From positions 62,001-126,000 of the forward strand of contig NZ_VBSB01000003.1 in assembly GCF_013337765.1 (NCBI RefSeq): DNA of 64,000 nt, read 5' to 3'. The position numbers were made by a program, and so were the translations under genes. The notes under the pieces are model-generated. The model did not search any database and had not been told where the DNA came from. It saw only the letters and a list, made by a program, of their open reading frames with translations. Each line of letters starts with the position of its first letter. Position 1 is the stretch's first letter. This DNA is from Mycolicibacterium sphagni. GTDB lineage: Bacteria > Actinomycetota > Actinomycetes > Mycobacteriales > Mycobacteriaceae. Positions 30,639 through 37,835 of the stretch are shown here, one piece after another.

Positions 30639-31541
30639 ACTGGCGGCACGCCTTGTTCGGGCGTCCCACGCCCGCTGCGCCCTGCTGATGACATCTGTGC
30701 GCCAGTGGTCAGCCAGCACGCGCACCACGATCCACCCGATCGCTATCAGGTAGTCCTGTCGCTCCACGTCGATGGTGTAGGCGGTTCGGCTGGTGCGGTG
30801 ATGCTCTCCGTCGTACTCGACGGCTACGCGAATCTCGGGCCAGCCCATATCCAGGTAGTACCAGCGACCATTCGGTCGGGCGACCGGGATCTGCGTCTGG
30901 GGACGCGGGAAGCCCGCATCGATGAGATCAAGCCGGAGATATGTCTCCCGCGGTGACTGCGCGCCGGCGTCGACGGCTTCCAGCATGGAAGGCAGGCGTC
31001 GGACGCCCCGTAAGTGGGGATGGGCGTCGGCGAGGGTGAGTACGTCGCCGATCGGGAAACGGGTTGCGTCGGCCAGCGCATCCAGGTCAGCGATCCCGCT
31101 GCGGCGGGTACCACGGCGCGCGAGATCGAAGGCGGTCCGGGCGACCGTCGTGACAGGTAGGCCGCCACGGCTGGTGACCTCTTGTCCCAGAAGAGTTTCG
31201 CGGCGGGTGACGACTCCGCGAGGACTGCGATTGTTGGCGAAATTGAGCTCGATCGGAATGTCCGCGTCGACCCACTTCGCACCGTGGAGTGCTGCCGCTG
31301 CACGGCCGGTGACGGTTGCCTGCCTTCCGGACCACAGCCAGGCTGCCGTGGTGCGGTCCAGCAGGGTCAGATCTCCGCGTGGAGCGTAGACGTCGGGGAA
31401 GACGCGTTGGTGGGTGTTCGCGAGCTGGTAGCGGTTCACCCGGCCAGCTGCGAGGGCTTCGGAGCCAATGAATACCTGAGCCATGGCGCGCAACGCTGCC
31501 AGGCGAGCTGCCAGCCTGCGCTCCGCCATCCACAGCGTCAT
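30636..31541 (-). CDS. DUF559-domain nuclease-like protein with AbiEi-type N-terminus
   Basis: The 301-residue product has an N-terminal winged-helix-like region as in AbiEi-family proteins (residues about 10-60) and a C-terminal Vsr-like DUF559 domain. Candidate PD-(D/E)xK residues are E199 (SPRETYLRL), D231, E242 and D244 (VAVEYDGEHH). Either ATG 31541 or ATG 31484 (MAQVFIGSEAL) could be the start; the second fits common relatives better. The gene exactly fills the space between repeats A and B and is absent at this ftsK-argA junction in M. tuberculosis as I recall it. Nuclease activity is inferred only from fold. Confidence 0.75.
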   Translation of the reverse strand: MTLWMAERRLAARLAALRAMAQVFIGSEALAAGRVNRYQLANTHQRVFPDVYAPRGDLTLLDRTTAAWLWSGRQATVTGRAAAALHGAKWVDADIPIELNFANNRSPRGVVTRRETLLGQEVTSRGGLPVTTVARTAFDLARRGTRRSGIADLDALADATRFPIGDVLTLADAHPHLRGVRRLPSMLEAVDAGAQSPRETYLRLDLIDAGFPRPQTQIPVARPNGRWYYLDMGWPEIRVAVEYDGEHHRTSRTAYTIDVERQDYLIAIGWIVVRVLADHWRTDVISRAQRAWDARTRRAAS

Positions 31542-31544
31542 TCA

Positions 31545-31598
31545 TTGAGCGCTGACGCATCAGATTCCGCGCGGGAATGACACGTCTACGCTCACTCA
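31545..31598. repeat. palindromic direct repeat B flanking the DUF559 gene
   Basis: This 54-bp element is the second copy, starting TTGAGCGCT and ending CGCTCACTCA like repeat A. It contains the common core CGGGAATGACAC and a GATTCCGCGCGGGAAT centre. It begins 4 nt upstream of the DUF559 ATG and ends 3 nt before the stop codon of the next minus-strand gene. Its arms also pair imperfectly with each other. Confidence 0.85.
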
Positions 31599-31601
31599 GC
31601 G

Positions 31602-32102
31602 CTAGAGCTTCAGCAGCATGCGGGTGTTGCCGAGGATATTGGGCTTCACGTACGACAGGTCGAGGAACTCCGCGACACCGATGTCGTAGGAGCGGCACAT
31701 CTCCTCGTAGACCTCGGAGGTGACGGGCGTGCCTTCGATCTCGGCGAAGCCGTGCCTACTGAAGAACTCCGTCTCGAACGTCAGCACGAACAGCCGCTGC
31801 AGTTGTAGCTCGCGGGCGACCTTCAGCAGCTGATCGACGACCGCGTGCCCGATGCCGCGGCCCTTGACCTTCGGATCGACCGCGACCGTGCGCACCTCAC
31901 CCAGATCCGCCCACAGCACGTGCAGTGCGCCGCACCCGATGACCTCGCCGTCGAGCTCGGCCACCCAGAACTCCTGGACCGCCTCGTACAGCGTGACCAG
32001 GTTCTTTTCCAGCAGGATCCGGCCTGCGTAGGTGTCGACCAGACGCTTGATGTCGGGGACATCCGAGGTGCGGGCGCGGCGGACGACGACATCGGAACTC
32101 AC
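31602..32102 (-). CDS. argA: amino-acid N-acetyltransferase (N-acetylglutamate synthase)
   Basis: The 166-residue GNAT-fold protein matches the mycobacterial Rv2747 type, which acetylates L-glutamate to start arginine synthesis. The acetyl-CoA motif VDPKVKGRGIGHAVVDQLL (about residues 75-93) is clear. GTG 32102 is chosen because TACTCT lies 6 nt upstream on the minus strand (leaderless). It is divergent from pgsA3, with a 54-bp gap. Confidence 0.88.
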   Translation of the reverse strand: MSSDVVVRRARTSDVPDIKRLVDTYAGRILLEKNLVTLYEAVQEFWVAELDGEVIGCGALHVLWADLGEVRTVAVDPKVKGRGIGHAVVDQLLKVARELQLQRLFVLTFETEFFSRHGFAEIEGTPVTSEVYEEMCRSYDIGVAEFLDLSYVKPNILGNTRMLLKL

Positions 32103-32108
32103 GGGAGC

Positions 32109-32114
32109 AGAGTA
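32109..32114 (-). promoter_or_regulatory. -10 box of argA, leaderless
   Basis: On the minus strand TACTCT ends 6 nt before the GTG at 32102. Confidence 0.55.
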
Positions 32115-32144
32115 TCGGGCGTGAGGCCCCGGCCTGCCAACCGA

Positions 32145-32150
32145 TATTCT
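32145..32150 (+). promoter_or_regulatory. -10 box of pgsA3, leaderless
   Basis: TATTCT ends 6 nt before the GTG at 32157. It is back to back with the argA -10 box, the two hexamers being only 30 bp apart. Confidence 0.6.
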
Positions 32151-32156
32151 GAAGCC

Positions 32157-32762
32157 GTGTCGGGACAACCCCAAAATCCTCCAGTGGTCCCGCGTGTGCG
32201 GGTGGCCAACGTCGCCAACCTGCTGACGGGGATCCGGCTGGTCCTGGTCCCGATCTTCCTACTTGCCTTGTTCGCCGGTGACGGTCACGAAACCGATTAC
32301 CGGCTAACGGCTTTCGCGATCTTCACGGTCGCGGTCATCACCGACCGGTTCGATGGTTCACTGGCCCGCACCTACGGCATGGTCACCGAATTCGGCAAGC
32401 TCGCCGACCCGATCGCCGACAAGATGCTCATCGGGGCCGCGCTGATCGGGCTGTCGATGCTCGGGGAGCTGCCATGGTGGGTGACGGTGGTGATCCTGGT
32501 CCGTGAGCTCGGGATCACAGTGCTGCGGTTGGTGGTGCTGCGACACGGGGTGATCCCCGCCGGCCGCGGCGGCAAGCTCAAGACACTGGTCCAGGCCGTC
32601 GCGATCGGCCTGTTCGTGCTGCCGCTGCACAACTGGCCGCCAGCCTGGCTAACCGTGGCCTGGGTGATCATGTGGGCCGCGATCGTGCTGACGGTGGTCA
32701 CGGGCGCCGACTACGTGGTATCGGCGATCAAGGACTCCCGTGAGCGATCCGCTGGTCGATGA
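32157..32762 (+). CDS. pgsA3: CDP-alcohol phosphatidyltransferase (PgsA3 type)
   Basis: The 201-residue membrane enzyme belongs to the CDP-alcohol phosphatidyltransferases that make phosphatidylglycerophosphate. The full signature D66-G-x2-A-R-x8-G-x3-D84-x3-D88 is present, within five or six hydrophobic segments. GTG 32157 follows a -10 box by 6 nt. It overlaps the downstream pncC frame by 23 nt, and clgR follows, the usual actinobacterial order. Confidence 0.93.
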   Translation: MSGQPQNPPVVPRVRVANVANLLTGIRLVLVPIFLLALFAGDGHETDYRLTAFAIFTVAVITDRFDGSLARTYGMVTEFGKLADPIADKMLIGAALIGLSMLGELPWWVTVVILVRELGITVLRLVVLRHGVIPAGRGGKLKTLVQAVAIGLFVLPLHNWPPAWLTVAWVIMWAAIVLTVVTGADYVVSAIKDSRERSAGR

Positions 32763-33228
32763 CGCCGCGCGCGCGCTGATCGCACTGCTGACCGCGCGCG
32801 GTCAGACCGTTGCCACCGCGGAATCGCTGACCGCCGGGCTGCTGGCGGCGACGCTGGCCGGGGTGCCCGGAGCCAGCGCTGTGCTGGCCGGCGGACTGGT
32901 CACCTACACCGTCGAGACCAAGATTGCCCTGGCCGGTGTGCCGCGTGCGCTGCTCGACGAGGTGGGCCCGGTCGCGGCGCCGACGGCGGCGGCGCTCGCG
33001 GAAGGCGCGCGGGACCGCTGCGCGGCGACCTGGGGCGTCGGCCTGACCGGGGTGGCCGGCCCGGAACCGCACGGCGGAAATCCGGTCGGCACGGTCTACC
33101 TCGGATTGGCCGGTCCGGGGCCGACGGAGGTCGCTGAGCTGCACCTGGACGGCCTTCGCTGGGACATCCGGCTGGCCGCGGTGCACCAGGCGATCGGCAG
33201 GCTGTCGGGCCTGGTCGAGCGAACTTGA
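32740..33228 (+). CDS. pncC: nicotinamide-nucleotide amidohydrolase (stand-alone CinA C-terminal domain)
   Basis: The 162-residue product is only the CinA C-terminal (PncC) domain, which converts NMN to NaMN in pyridine nucleotide recycling. Family motifs visible are ATAESLTAGLLAATLAGVPGAS, GGLVTYTVETK and the GVGLTGVAGPEPHGGNPVGTVYLG segment. GTG 32740 lies inside the end of pgsA3. The N-terminal MoCF domain of long CinA proteins is absent. Confidence 0.9.
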   Translation: MSDPLVDDAARALIALLTARGQTVATAESLTAGLLAATLAGVPGASAVLAGGLVTYTVETKIALAGVPRALLDEVGPVAAPTAAALAEGARDRCAATWGVGLTGVAGPEPHGGNPVGTVYLGLAGPGPTEVAELHLDGLRWDIRLAAVHQAIGRLSGLVERT

Positions 33229-33237
33229 GGTTTCCTG

Positions 33238-33264
33238 GGAACCAAATCGGTTCTTCGCGGCGTT
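33238..33264 (+). promoter_or_regulatory. SigE/SigH-like ECF promoter of clgR
   Basis: GGAACC at 33238-33243 and CGTTG at 33261-33265 fit the GGAA-N18-20-GTT pattern of mycobacterial SigE/SigH promoters (20 nt between GGAA and GTT). Mycobacterial clgR is known to depend on SigE. A GTTGCA...TGCAAC inverted repeat right after it could be an operator. Confidence 0.5.
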
Positions 33265-33300
33265 GCAGTAGTTGTTGCAACTCTGGGAGAGGACAGCTCG

Positions 33301-33636
33301 ATGGCCGTACTGCTGCGTGAGGTGATCGGCGACGTACTACGCGACGCCCGTACTTCGCAGGGACGCACCCTTCGCGAGGTGTCCGATACGGCCCGTGTCA
33401 GCCTCGGTTACCTGTCCGAGGTGGAGCGCGGCCGCAAGGAAGCCTCCAGCGAACTGCTCGGCGCGATCTGCACCGCACTCGACGTCCAGCTGTCGCGGGT
33501 GCTGACCGACGCCGGCGAGAAGATGGCCGACCGTGAGCGCATGGCCCGGTTGACGTCCGTGCCGCCTGCGGACAACGTCATCGATGTGGCCACCAAGGTG
33601 GTCATTCCGCAGCCCGTCGCGATGGCGGTCGCCTGA
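33301..33636 (+). CDS. clgR: ClgR transcriptional regulator
   Basis: ClgR activates clp protease, chaperone and psp genes under envelope stress and in mycobacteria feeds back on its own operon. The 111-residue product has a Cro/CI-type helix-turn-helix (about residues 21-65, [29 protein letters not shown]). The C-terminus is short and ends AMAVA, the kind of nonpolar end that Clp proteases use to turn over regulators. ATG 33301 has GGAGAGGA upstream. pspA follows. Confidence 0.95.
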   Translation: MAVLLREVIGDVLRDARTSQGRTLREVSDTARVSLGYLSEVERGRKEASSELLGAICTALDVQLSRVLTDAGEKMADRERMARLTSVPPADNVIDVATKVVIPQPVAMAVA

Positions 33637-33720
33637 CCCTCAACCGGCTCCAGCCAGTGTCGGGTGCGCCTCACATGCGCACAGGGGTGTGGCCGGGCAT
33701 CGGGAACCGATAAATTGGGC

Positions 33721-33742
33721 ACTGCGACCTAACTGCGACCTA
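33721..33742 (+). repeat. tandem 11-mer upstream of pspA
   Basis: ACTGCGACCTA occurs twice without a gap (33721-33731, 33732-33742), followed by a partial third unit CTGCGGC. It lies 31 nt before the pspA ATG in the 137-bp clgR-pspA gap. An eleven-base period puts both copies on the same DNA face, so a regulator site is possible. Confidence 0.6.
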
Positions 33743-33773
33743 CTGCGGCACTCAATACGAAGGCGGGCAACTG

Positions 33774-34583
33774 ATGGCGAATCCGTTCACCAAGGCGTGG
33801 AAGTACCTGATGGCGCTTTTCAACTCCAAGGTCGACGAATATGCCGACCCGAAAATCCAGATCCAGCAGGCGATCGAAGAGGCCCAGCGTCAGCACCAGG
33901 GGCTGACCCAGCAGGCCGCCCAGGTGATCGGAAACCAGCGCCAGCTCGAGATGCGGCTGAACCGGCAGCTCGCCGACATCGAGAAGCTGCAGGTCAACGT
34001 CCGTCAGGCGCTCACCCTCGCTGATCAGGCCACCGCGGCCGGTGACGGCGCGAAGGCCACCGAGTACAACAACGCCGCCGAGGCGTTCGCCGCGCAGCTG
34101 GTCACCGCCGAGCAGAGTGTGGAGGACCTCAAGGCCCTGCACGACCAGGCTCTGCAGGCCGCGGGTCAGGCCAAGAAGGCCGTCGAGCAGAACGCCATGA
34201 TGCTGCAGCAGAAGATCGCCGAGCGCACCAAGCTGCTCAGCCAGCTCGAGCAGGCCAAGATGCAGGAGCAGGTGAGCGCGTCGCTGCGGTCGATGAGCGA
34301 GCTCGCCGCCCCCGGCAACACCCCCAGCCTCGACGAGGTGCGCGACAAGATCGAGCGCCGTTACGCCAATGCCATCGGCTCCGCCGAGCTGGCCCAGAAC
34401 TCGGTGCAGGGCCGAATGCTCGAGGTCCAACAGGCCAGCGTCCAGATGGCAGGCCACTCCCGGCTCGAGCAGATCCGCGCGTCGATGCGCGGAGACGCCC
34501 TGCCTGCCGGTGGCGCCGCCGCGCCTGCCACCCCGGCCACTCCTGCCAGCACACCCGAGCCCGAGCAGCCGCTCGGACAGTAG
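33774..34583 (+). CDS. pspA: PspA/IM30 family protein (35 kDa antigen)
   Basis: PspA is a peripheral membrane protein that stabilises the inner membrane under stress, homologous to Rv2744c. The 269-residue product is nearly all coiled coil (residues 20-230), starting [16 protein letters not shown] with an amphipathic membrane-binding helix, and ends in an alanine/proline-rich tail. The clgR-pspA-pspM order matches the mycobacterial stress operon. No pspN homologue follows pspM here. Confidence 0.95.
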   Translation: MANPFTKAWKYLMALFNSKVDEYADPKIQIQQAIEEAQRQHQGLTQQAAQVIGNQRQLEMRLNRQLADIEKLQVNVRQALTLADQATAAGDGAKATEYNNAAEAFAAQLVTAEQSVEDLKALHDQALQAAGQAKKAVEQNAMMLQQKIAERTKLLSQLEQAKMQEQVSASLRSMSELAAPGNTPSLDEVRDKIERRYANAIGSAELAQNSVQGRMLEVQQASVQMAGHSRLEQIRASMRGDALPAGGAAAPATPATPASTPEPEQPLGQ

Positions 34584-34598
34584 GAGGCGAACACTTCG

Positions 34599-35429
34599 AT
34601 GGCGGTGACACCCGATAAACCGGGATTCGTATCGCGCCGATGGCGTTCGGCCATGCAGCGCGGCATCGACACCGTCAGCGAATATGCCGACGTGGCGGCC
34701 CAAAAGCTCAGTGCCGCAGCCGATCCGCGGGCCAGGCTGCTGCGTAAGCGACGCTGGTCGTTGCGCCTTGGCCTGTTCTTCGGTTTCGCGACGGTGTTCT
34801 GGGTGGCGGTCACCGGGCTGCTCGCGACCTGGAGCACGCCGGTATGGGGGCTGATCATCACGGGCGTGATCGCCGCGGGTGCCGCCGTGCCCGCGACGCT
34901 GTTGTTGTTGCGCTACCGCTGGCTTCGCGGCGAGCCGCTGCCGCCGCAGCGTCAGGTCAGTGGCCGACGGCTGCCGCCGCACGGGTCGGTGGCCCGGCCG
35001 TCGATGTCGGCACTCGGCGCCTCCGAACGGGGATTTCATTCCTTACTCGGGGTGATGACGCGCGGGAACATGCTGCCGCCGGAGGAGATTCGTGAGCTGA
35101 CCCAGGCCGCCGACCGTACCGCTGCGACTATGGCGGCCACCGCCGCCGAGGTGGTCTCGATGGAACGCGCCGCGATCGAGACGCCGCACTCGCAGTCATA
35201 CCTGGTGCCGACCATCAACGCGTTCACCGCACAGCTCAACGCCGGTGTGCGACAGTACAACGAAATGGTCACCGCCGCAGCACAACTGGTGTCAGCGGCC
35301 AACACCGGCTCGATGTCCAGCTCGCCGATGTCCCAGCAGCGCTACCGCAACGAGCTGGCCGGCGCGACCGATCGGCTGATGGGCTGGGCGCAGGCCTTCG
35401 ACGAGCTGGGCCAGCTCCGCCGGGCCTAG
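34599..35429 (+). CDS. pspM: PspM-like membrane protein
   Basis: The 276-residue product has two adjacent transmembrane helices (about residues 55-105) between a basic N-terminus and a long helical C-terminal region. It resembles Rv2743c (PspM), the PspA-binding partner. ATG 34599 is 15 nt after pspA, with GGAGG in between. Its stop overlaps that of the convergent DUF5313 gene by 4 nt. Confidence 0.85.
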   Translation: MAVTPDKPGFVSRRWRSAMQRGIDTVSEYADVAAQKLSAAADPRARLLRKRRWSLRLGLFFGFATVFWVAVTGLLATWSTPVWGLIITGVIAAGAAVPATLLLLRYRWLRGEPLPPQRQVSGRRLPPHGSVARPSMSALGASERGFHSLLGVMTRGNMLPPEEIRELTQAADRTAATMAATAAEVVSMERAAIETPHSQSYLVPTINAFTAQLNAGVRQYNEMVTAAAQLVSAANTGSMSSSPMSQQRYRNELAGATDRLMGWAQAFDELGQLRRA

Positions 35430-35818
35430 AGCGGCGAGCGCGGACCGAACCGCTCGACATAGGACTGGTGCTTGCTCGCGTTGTGCTCACGCTCGAGCTT
35501 CTCGATCAGGTTCGGATCCAGCTGATGCACCCGCAGCATGTGCTTGCGCCAGATCTTGTTCAGCGCATGTGAGAAGTAGATGAAGGGGATCAGAATCGGG
35601 ACCGTCATACTGGCCCGCACCCACATGGCGGTCGGCACCAGCCAGAACGGAGCGAGGATGAGCACCGCGGGCACCAGCACACGGAGCATGACGCGCCGTG
35701 CGGCGCCGGGACCCGTGAGGTCGTTGCGGACCCAGTCCAGCATCGGCTCCGGCAACCGTCTGCCCAGGTAGTAGCCGACCAGCTGGAACAGGTTGGGTTT
35801 CGTACGCTCAGTGCTAAT
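35426..35818 (-). CDS. DUF5313 membrane protein with apparent ATT start
   Basis: The 130-residue protein has two transmembrane helices (about residues 44-60 and 65-83) and a charged C-terminus. The reading frame has no ATG/GTG/TTG before TTG 35755, yet the encoded stretch upstream (STERTKPNLFQLVGYYLGRRLPEPM) looks like the normal family N-terminus. ATT at 35818 lies 6 nt after TAGGAG, a perfect ribosome binding site. I therefore place the start at this rare codon. The TTG at 35755 would give a 109-residue protein lacking the conserved N-terminus. Confidence 0.7.
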   Translation of the reverse strand: MSTERTKPNLFQLVGYYLGRRLPEPMLDWVRNDLTGPGAARRVMLRVLVPAVLILAPFWLVPTAMWVRASMTVPILIPFIYFSHALNKIWRKHMLRVHQLDPNLIEKLEREHNASKHQSYVERFGPRSPL

Positions 35819-35827
35819 CGGGATCTC

Positions 35828-36271
35828 CTACAGGGTCGGGCGCAGGGCAGGCACCACGGCACCGATGAGGCCGCGGACCGTTCCCTTGAGCATGTCATAC
35901 ATGTCGAAATAGTCGCGCCACAACGTGATTCGGCCGTTGCGCACCTCGAACACGCCGCACACCCAGAACTGCAGTCGGACCGGGCCGACCGCCAGCACAT
36001 CGGTGCGTTCGGTCAGCACGACCGGGCCGTTGACCGCGATGCGGTGGATCTTGGCCTCGAAGCCGAAGCTGGGGCGCTGCAGTCTGCGGAACATCTTGAT
36101 GGCCCGTGCGCGGCCGCGAATGGTGGGGAAGCCGACGTTCTCGTAGACCAGGTTGTCGTCGAGTTGGGCGTCGGCGGTCGTCAGGTCCTGGTCTTGCAGG
36201 GCAGCGAGGAAGACCTCGACGGTATGGGCGTTGTCGATATCGGAGCTCACGTTGGTGGTCTGCTCGGTCAT
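35828..36271 (-). CDS. ephG: limonene-1,2-epoxide hydrolase family protein
   Basis: The 147-residue product is a small NTF2-like epoxide hydrolase of the limonene/EphG class (Rv2740 type, reported to act on bulky epoxides). Typical segments are VFLAALQDQDL, the FEAKIHRIAVNG core and the C-terminal WRDYFDMYDML with the catalytic acidic residues. ATG 36271 follows TAGGCT by 7 nt on the minus strand. The stop codon TAG is part of the ribosome binding site of the downstream DUF5313 gene. Confidence 0.9.
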   Translation of the reverse strand: MTEQTTNVSSDIDNAHTVEVFLAALQDQDLTTADAQLDDNLVYENVGFPTIRGRARAIKMFRRLQRPSFGFEAKIHRIAVNGPVVLTERTDVLAVGPVRLQFWVCGVFEVRNGRITLWRDYFDMYDMLKGTVRGLIGAVVPALRPTL

Positions 36272-36278
36272 GCTCGCC

Positions 36279-36284
36279 AGCCTA
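36279..36284 (-). promoter_or_regulatory. -10 box of ephG, leaderless
   Basis: Minus-strand TAGGCT ends 7 nt before the ATG at 36271. Confidence 0.55.
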
Positions 36285-36313
36285 TTGCGAATGCGCTGTG
36301 GCAGGGTAGGCCC

Positions 36314-37486
36314 GTGCGCGTCGCGGTGGTGGCCGGCCCGGATCCCGGCCATGCGTTTCCCGCGATCGCGCTGTGCCTGCGGCTGGCGGCCGCCGGGGAC
36401 GATCCGGTCCTGCTGACCGGCGACGAATGGCTGGACACCGCTCGTGCGGCCGGCATCGAGTTCGTCGAACTCGCCGGGCTCGACCTCGAAGACGGCGACG
36501 ACGACACCGACGCCGGCGAGAAGATCCACCACCGCGCAGCGCGGATGGCGGTGCTCAACGTGCCGATTCTGCGCGAGCTGACCCCCGACCTGATCGTCTC
36601 CGACGTCATCACCGTCTGCGGCGGCATGGCGGCCGAGCTGATGGGCATCCCGTGGGTCGAGCTGAACCCGCAGCCGCTGTACCTGCCGTCGCGGGGTCTG
36701 CCCCCGATAGGCAGCGGGCTGGCGCCCGGCACCGGTATCCGTGGGCGGGTCCGCGACTCGATCCTGCGGGCCCTGACCGCACGGTCGCTGAAGGAAGGGC
36801 AGCGCCAGCGTTCGGCGGCGCGGGTTGGCATCGGATTACCCGCTGCCGAACCGGGTCCGGCACGGCGGCTGATCGCCACTCTGCCGGCGCTGGAGGTGCC
36901 GCGCCCGGACTGGCCCGCCGAGGCCGTCGTCGTCGGTCCACTGCACTTCGAGCCGACCGCCACGGTGCTGACGATCCCGCCCGGGGAGGGCCCGGTGATC
37001 GTGGTGGCGCCGTCGACGGCCGCCATCGGGGCCCAGGGCGTGGCCGAGTTGGTGCTCGAACACCTGATCCCGGGGCGCACTCTGCCCGCGGGTTCGCGGG
37101 TTGTTATCTCCCGGCTCGGCGGGCAGGACCTGGACGTGCCGCCGTGGGCGAACGTCGGGCTCGGCCGCCAGGACGCGTTGTTGGCCCACGCCGATCTGGT
37201 GATCTGCGGTGGCGGTCACGGCATGCTGTCCAAGACGCTGCTCGCCGGTGTGCCGCTGGTGGTGCTTCCCGGCGGGGGTGACCAATGGGAGTTGGCGAAT
37301 CGTGTTGTGCGGCAAGGTAGTGCGCGCCTGATCCGGCCGTTGAGCGCCGAGGCGCTGGTCGCCGAGGTGGGTGAAGTGCTGGCGTCGCCAGGGTATCGGG
37401 AGGCGGCCCGGCGCGCGGGGGAGAGCATCGGAGGCGTCACCGATCCGGTACGGGTGTGCCATGAAGCGACGCGGACAGCTGGGTAA
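36314..37486 (+). CDS. GT1-type glycosyltransferase (Rv2739c-like)
   Basis: The 390-residue product has a GT-B fold of the UDP-glycosyltransferase/MGT type: an N-terminal Rossmann half starting VRVAVVAGPDPGHAFPAIAL, and a C-terminal donor-binding motif CGGGHGMLSKTLLAGVPLVVLPGGGDQWELANRV. GTG 36314 is 42 bp from the divergent ephG start. The sugar and acceptor are unknown. Confidence 0.85.
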   Translation: MRVAVVAGPDPGHAFPAIALCLRLAAAGDDPVLLTGDEWLDTARAAGIEFVELAGLDLEDGDDDTDAGEKIHHRAARMAVLNVPILRELTPDLIVSDVITVCGGMAAELMGIPWVELNPQPLYLPSRGLPPIGSGLAPGTGIRGRVRDSILRALTARSLKEGQRQRSAARVGIGLPAAEPGPARRLIATLPALEVPRPDWPAEAVVVGPLHFEPTATVLTIPPGEGPVIVVAPSTAAIGAQGVAELVLEHLIPGRTLPAGSRVVISRLGGQDLDVPPWANVGLGRQDALLAHADLVICGGGHGMLSKTLLAGVPLVVLPGGGDQWELANRVVRQGSARLIRPLSAEALVAEVGEVLASPGYREAARRAGESIGGVTDPVRVCHEATRTAG

Positions 37487-37489
37487 GTT
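37484..37489 (+). promoter_or_regulatory. -10 box of the DUF3046 gene, leaderless
   Basis: TAAGTT ends 6 nt before the GTG at 37496. Its first three bases are the stop codon of the glycosyltransferase. Confidence 0.55.
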
Positions 37490-37495
37490 GGTGAC

Positions 37496-37690
37496 GTGCG
37501 GCTGACGGAATTCCACGAACTGGTCGATGGGCAGTTCGGTCGTATTCGTGGCCGGTCGCTGTTGGTGGATCACGTGCTGATGCAGCTGGGTGGGCGTACC
37601 GCCGAGCAGGCCATCGAGGCCGGTATGGAACCCCGCGATGTGTGGCGGGCGTTGTGCGCGGACTTCGACGTGCCGCGCGATCAGTGGTAA
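37496..37690 (+). CDS. DUF3046 protein
   Basis: The 64-residue product (VRLTEFHELVDGQFG ... WRALCADFDVPRDQW) is the small DUF3046 protein that precedes recA across Actinobacteria (Rv2738c type). The GTG start is leaderless by position. Function is unknown; only the conserved neighbourhood with recA-recX is informative. Confidence 0.88.
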   Translation: MRLTEFHELVDGQFGRIRGRSLLVDHVLMQLGGRTAEQAIEAGMEPRDVWRALCADFDVPRDQW

Positions 37691-37718
37691 CCGACACGCG
37701 CGGCGCGTTGGCTTGCTT

Positions 37719-37740
37719 TCGAACACCTGTTCGCTAGTCT
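37719..37740 (+). promoter_or_regulatory. LexA box and SOS promoter of recA
   Basis: TCGAAC-ACCT-GTTCGC (37719-37734) matches the mycobacterial LexA site TCGAAC-N4-GTTCGA except for the last base. It abuts a TAGTCT -10 hexamer (37735-37740), so LexA binding would block this promoter. Confidence 0.8.
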
Positions 37741-37760
37741 GGGGAACGTTCGACCGAGTT

Positions 37761-37783
37761 TTGTCAGAGGCCTCCTCTAGCGT
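37761..37783 (+). promoter_or_regulatory. second recA promoter, PafBC (RecA-NDp) type
   Basis: TTGTCA (37761-37766) followed after 11 nt by TAGCGT (37778-37783) matches the LexA-independent DNA-damage promoter of mycobacterial recA, which PafBC activates. It lies downstream of the LexA-controlled promoter. Confidence 0.7.
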
Positions 37784-37835
37784 CACGGCCAATTGACCAA
37801 CACGGTCAGAAGACGACTACCGGAAGAGGTTTCCC

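Noticed and set aside
30636..31541. Calling the DUF559 gene the antitoxin of an AbiE toxin-antitoxin pair
   Set aside because: No AbiEii nucleotidyltransferase toxin gene is adjacent; only the N-terminal fold is similar.
30585..31598. Interpreting the cassette as a classical insertion sequence
   Set aside because: There is no transposase motif, and the repeats are direct copies of a palindrome rather than terminal inverted repeats with short target duplications.
33697..33720. GGAACC near 33701 as an ECF promoter for pspA
   Set aside because: No GTT lies at 18-20 nt downstream.
37742..37754. A second LexA box around GAACGTTCGA upstream of recA
   Set aside because: The half-sites lack the 4-nt spacer of the mycobacterial LexA site.
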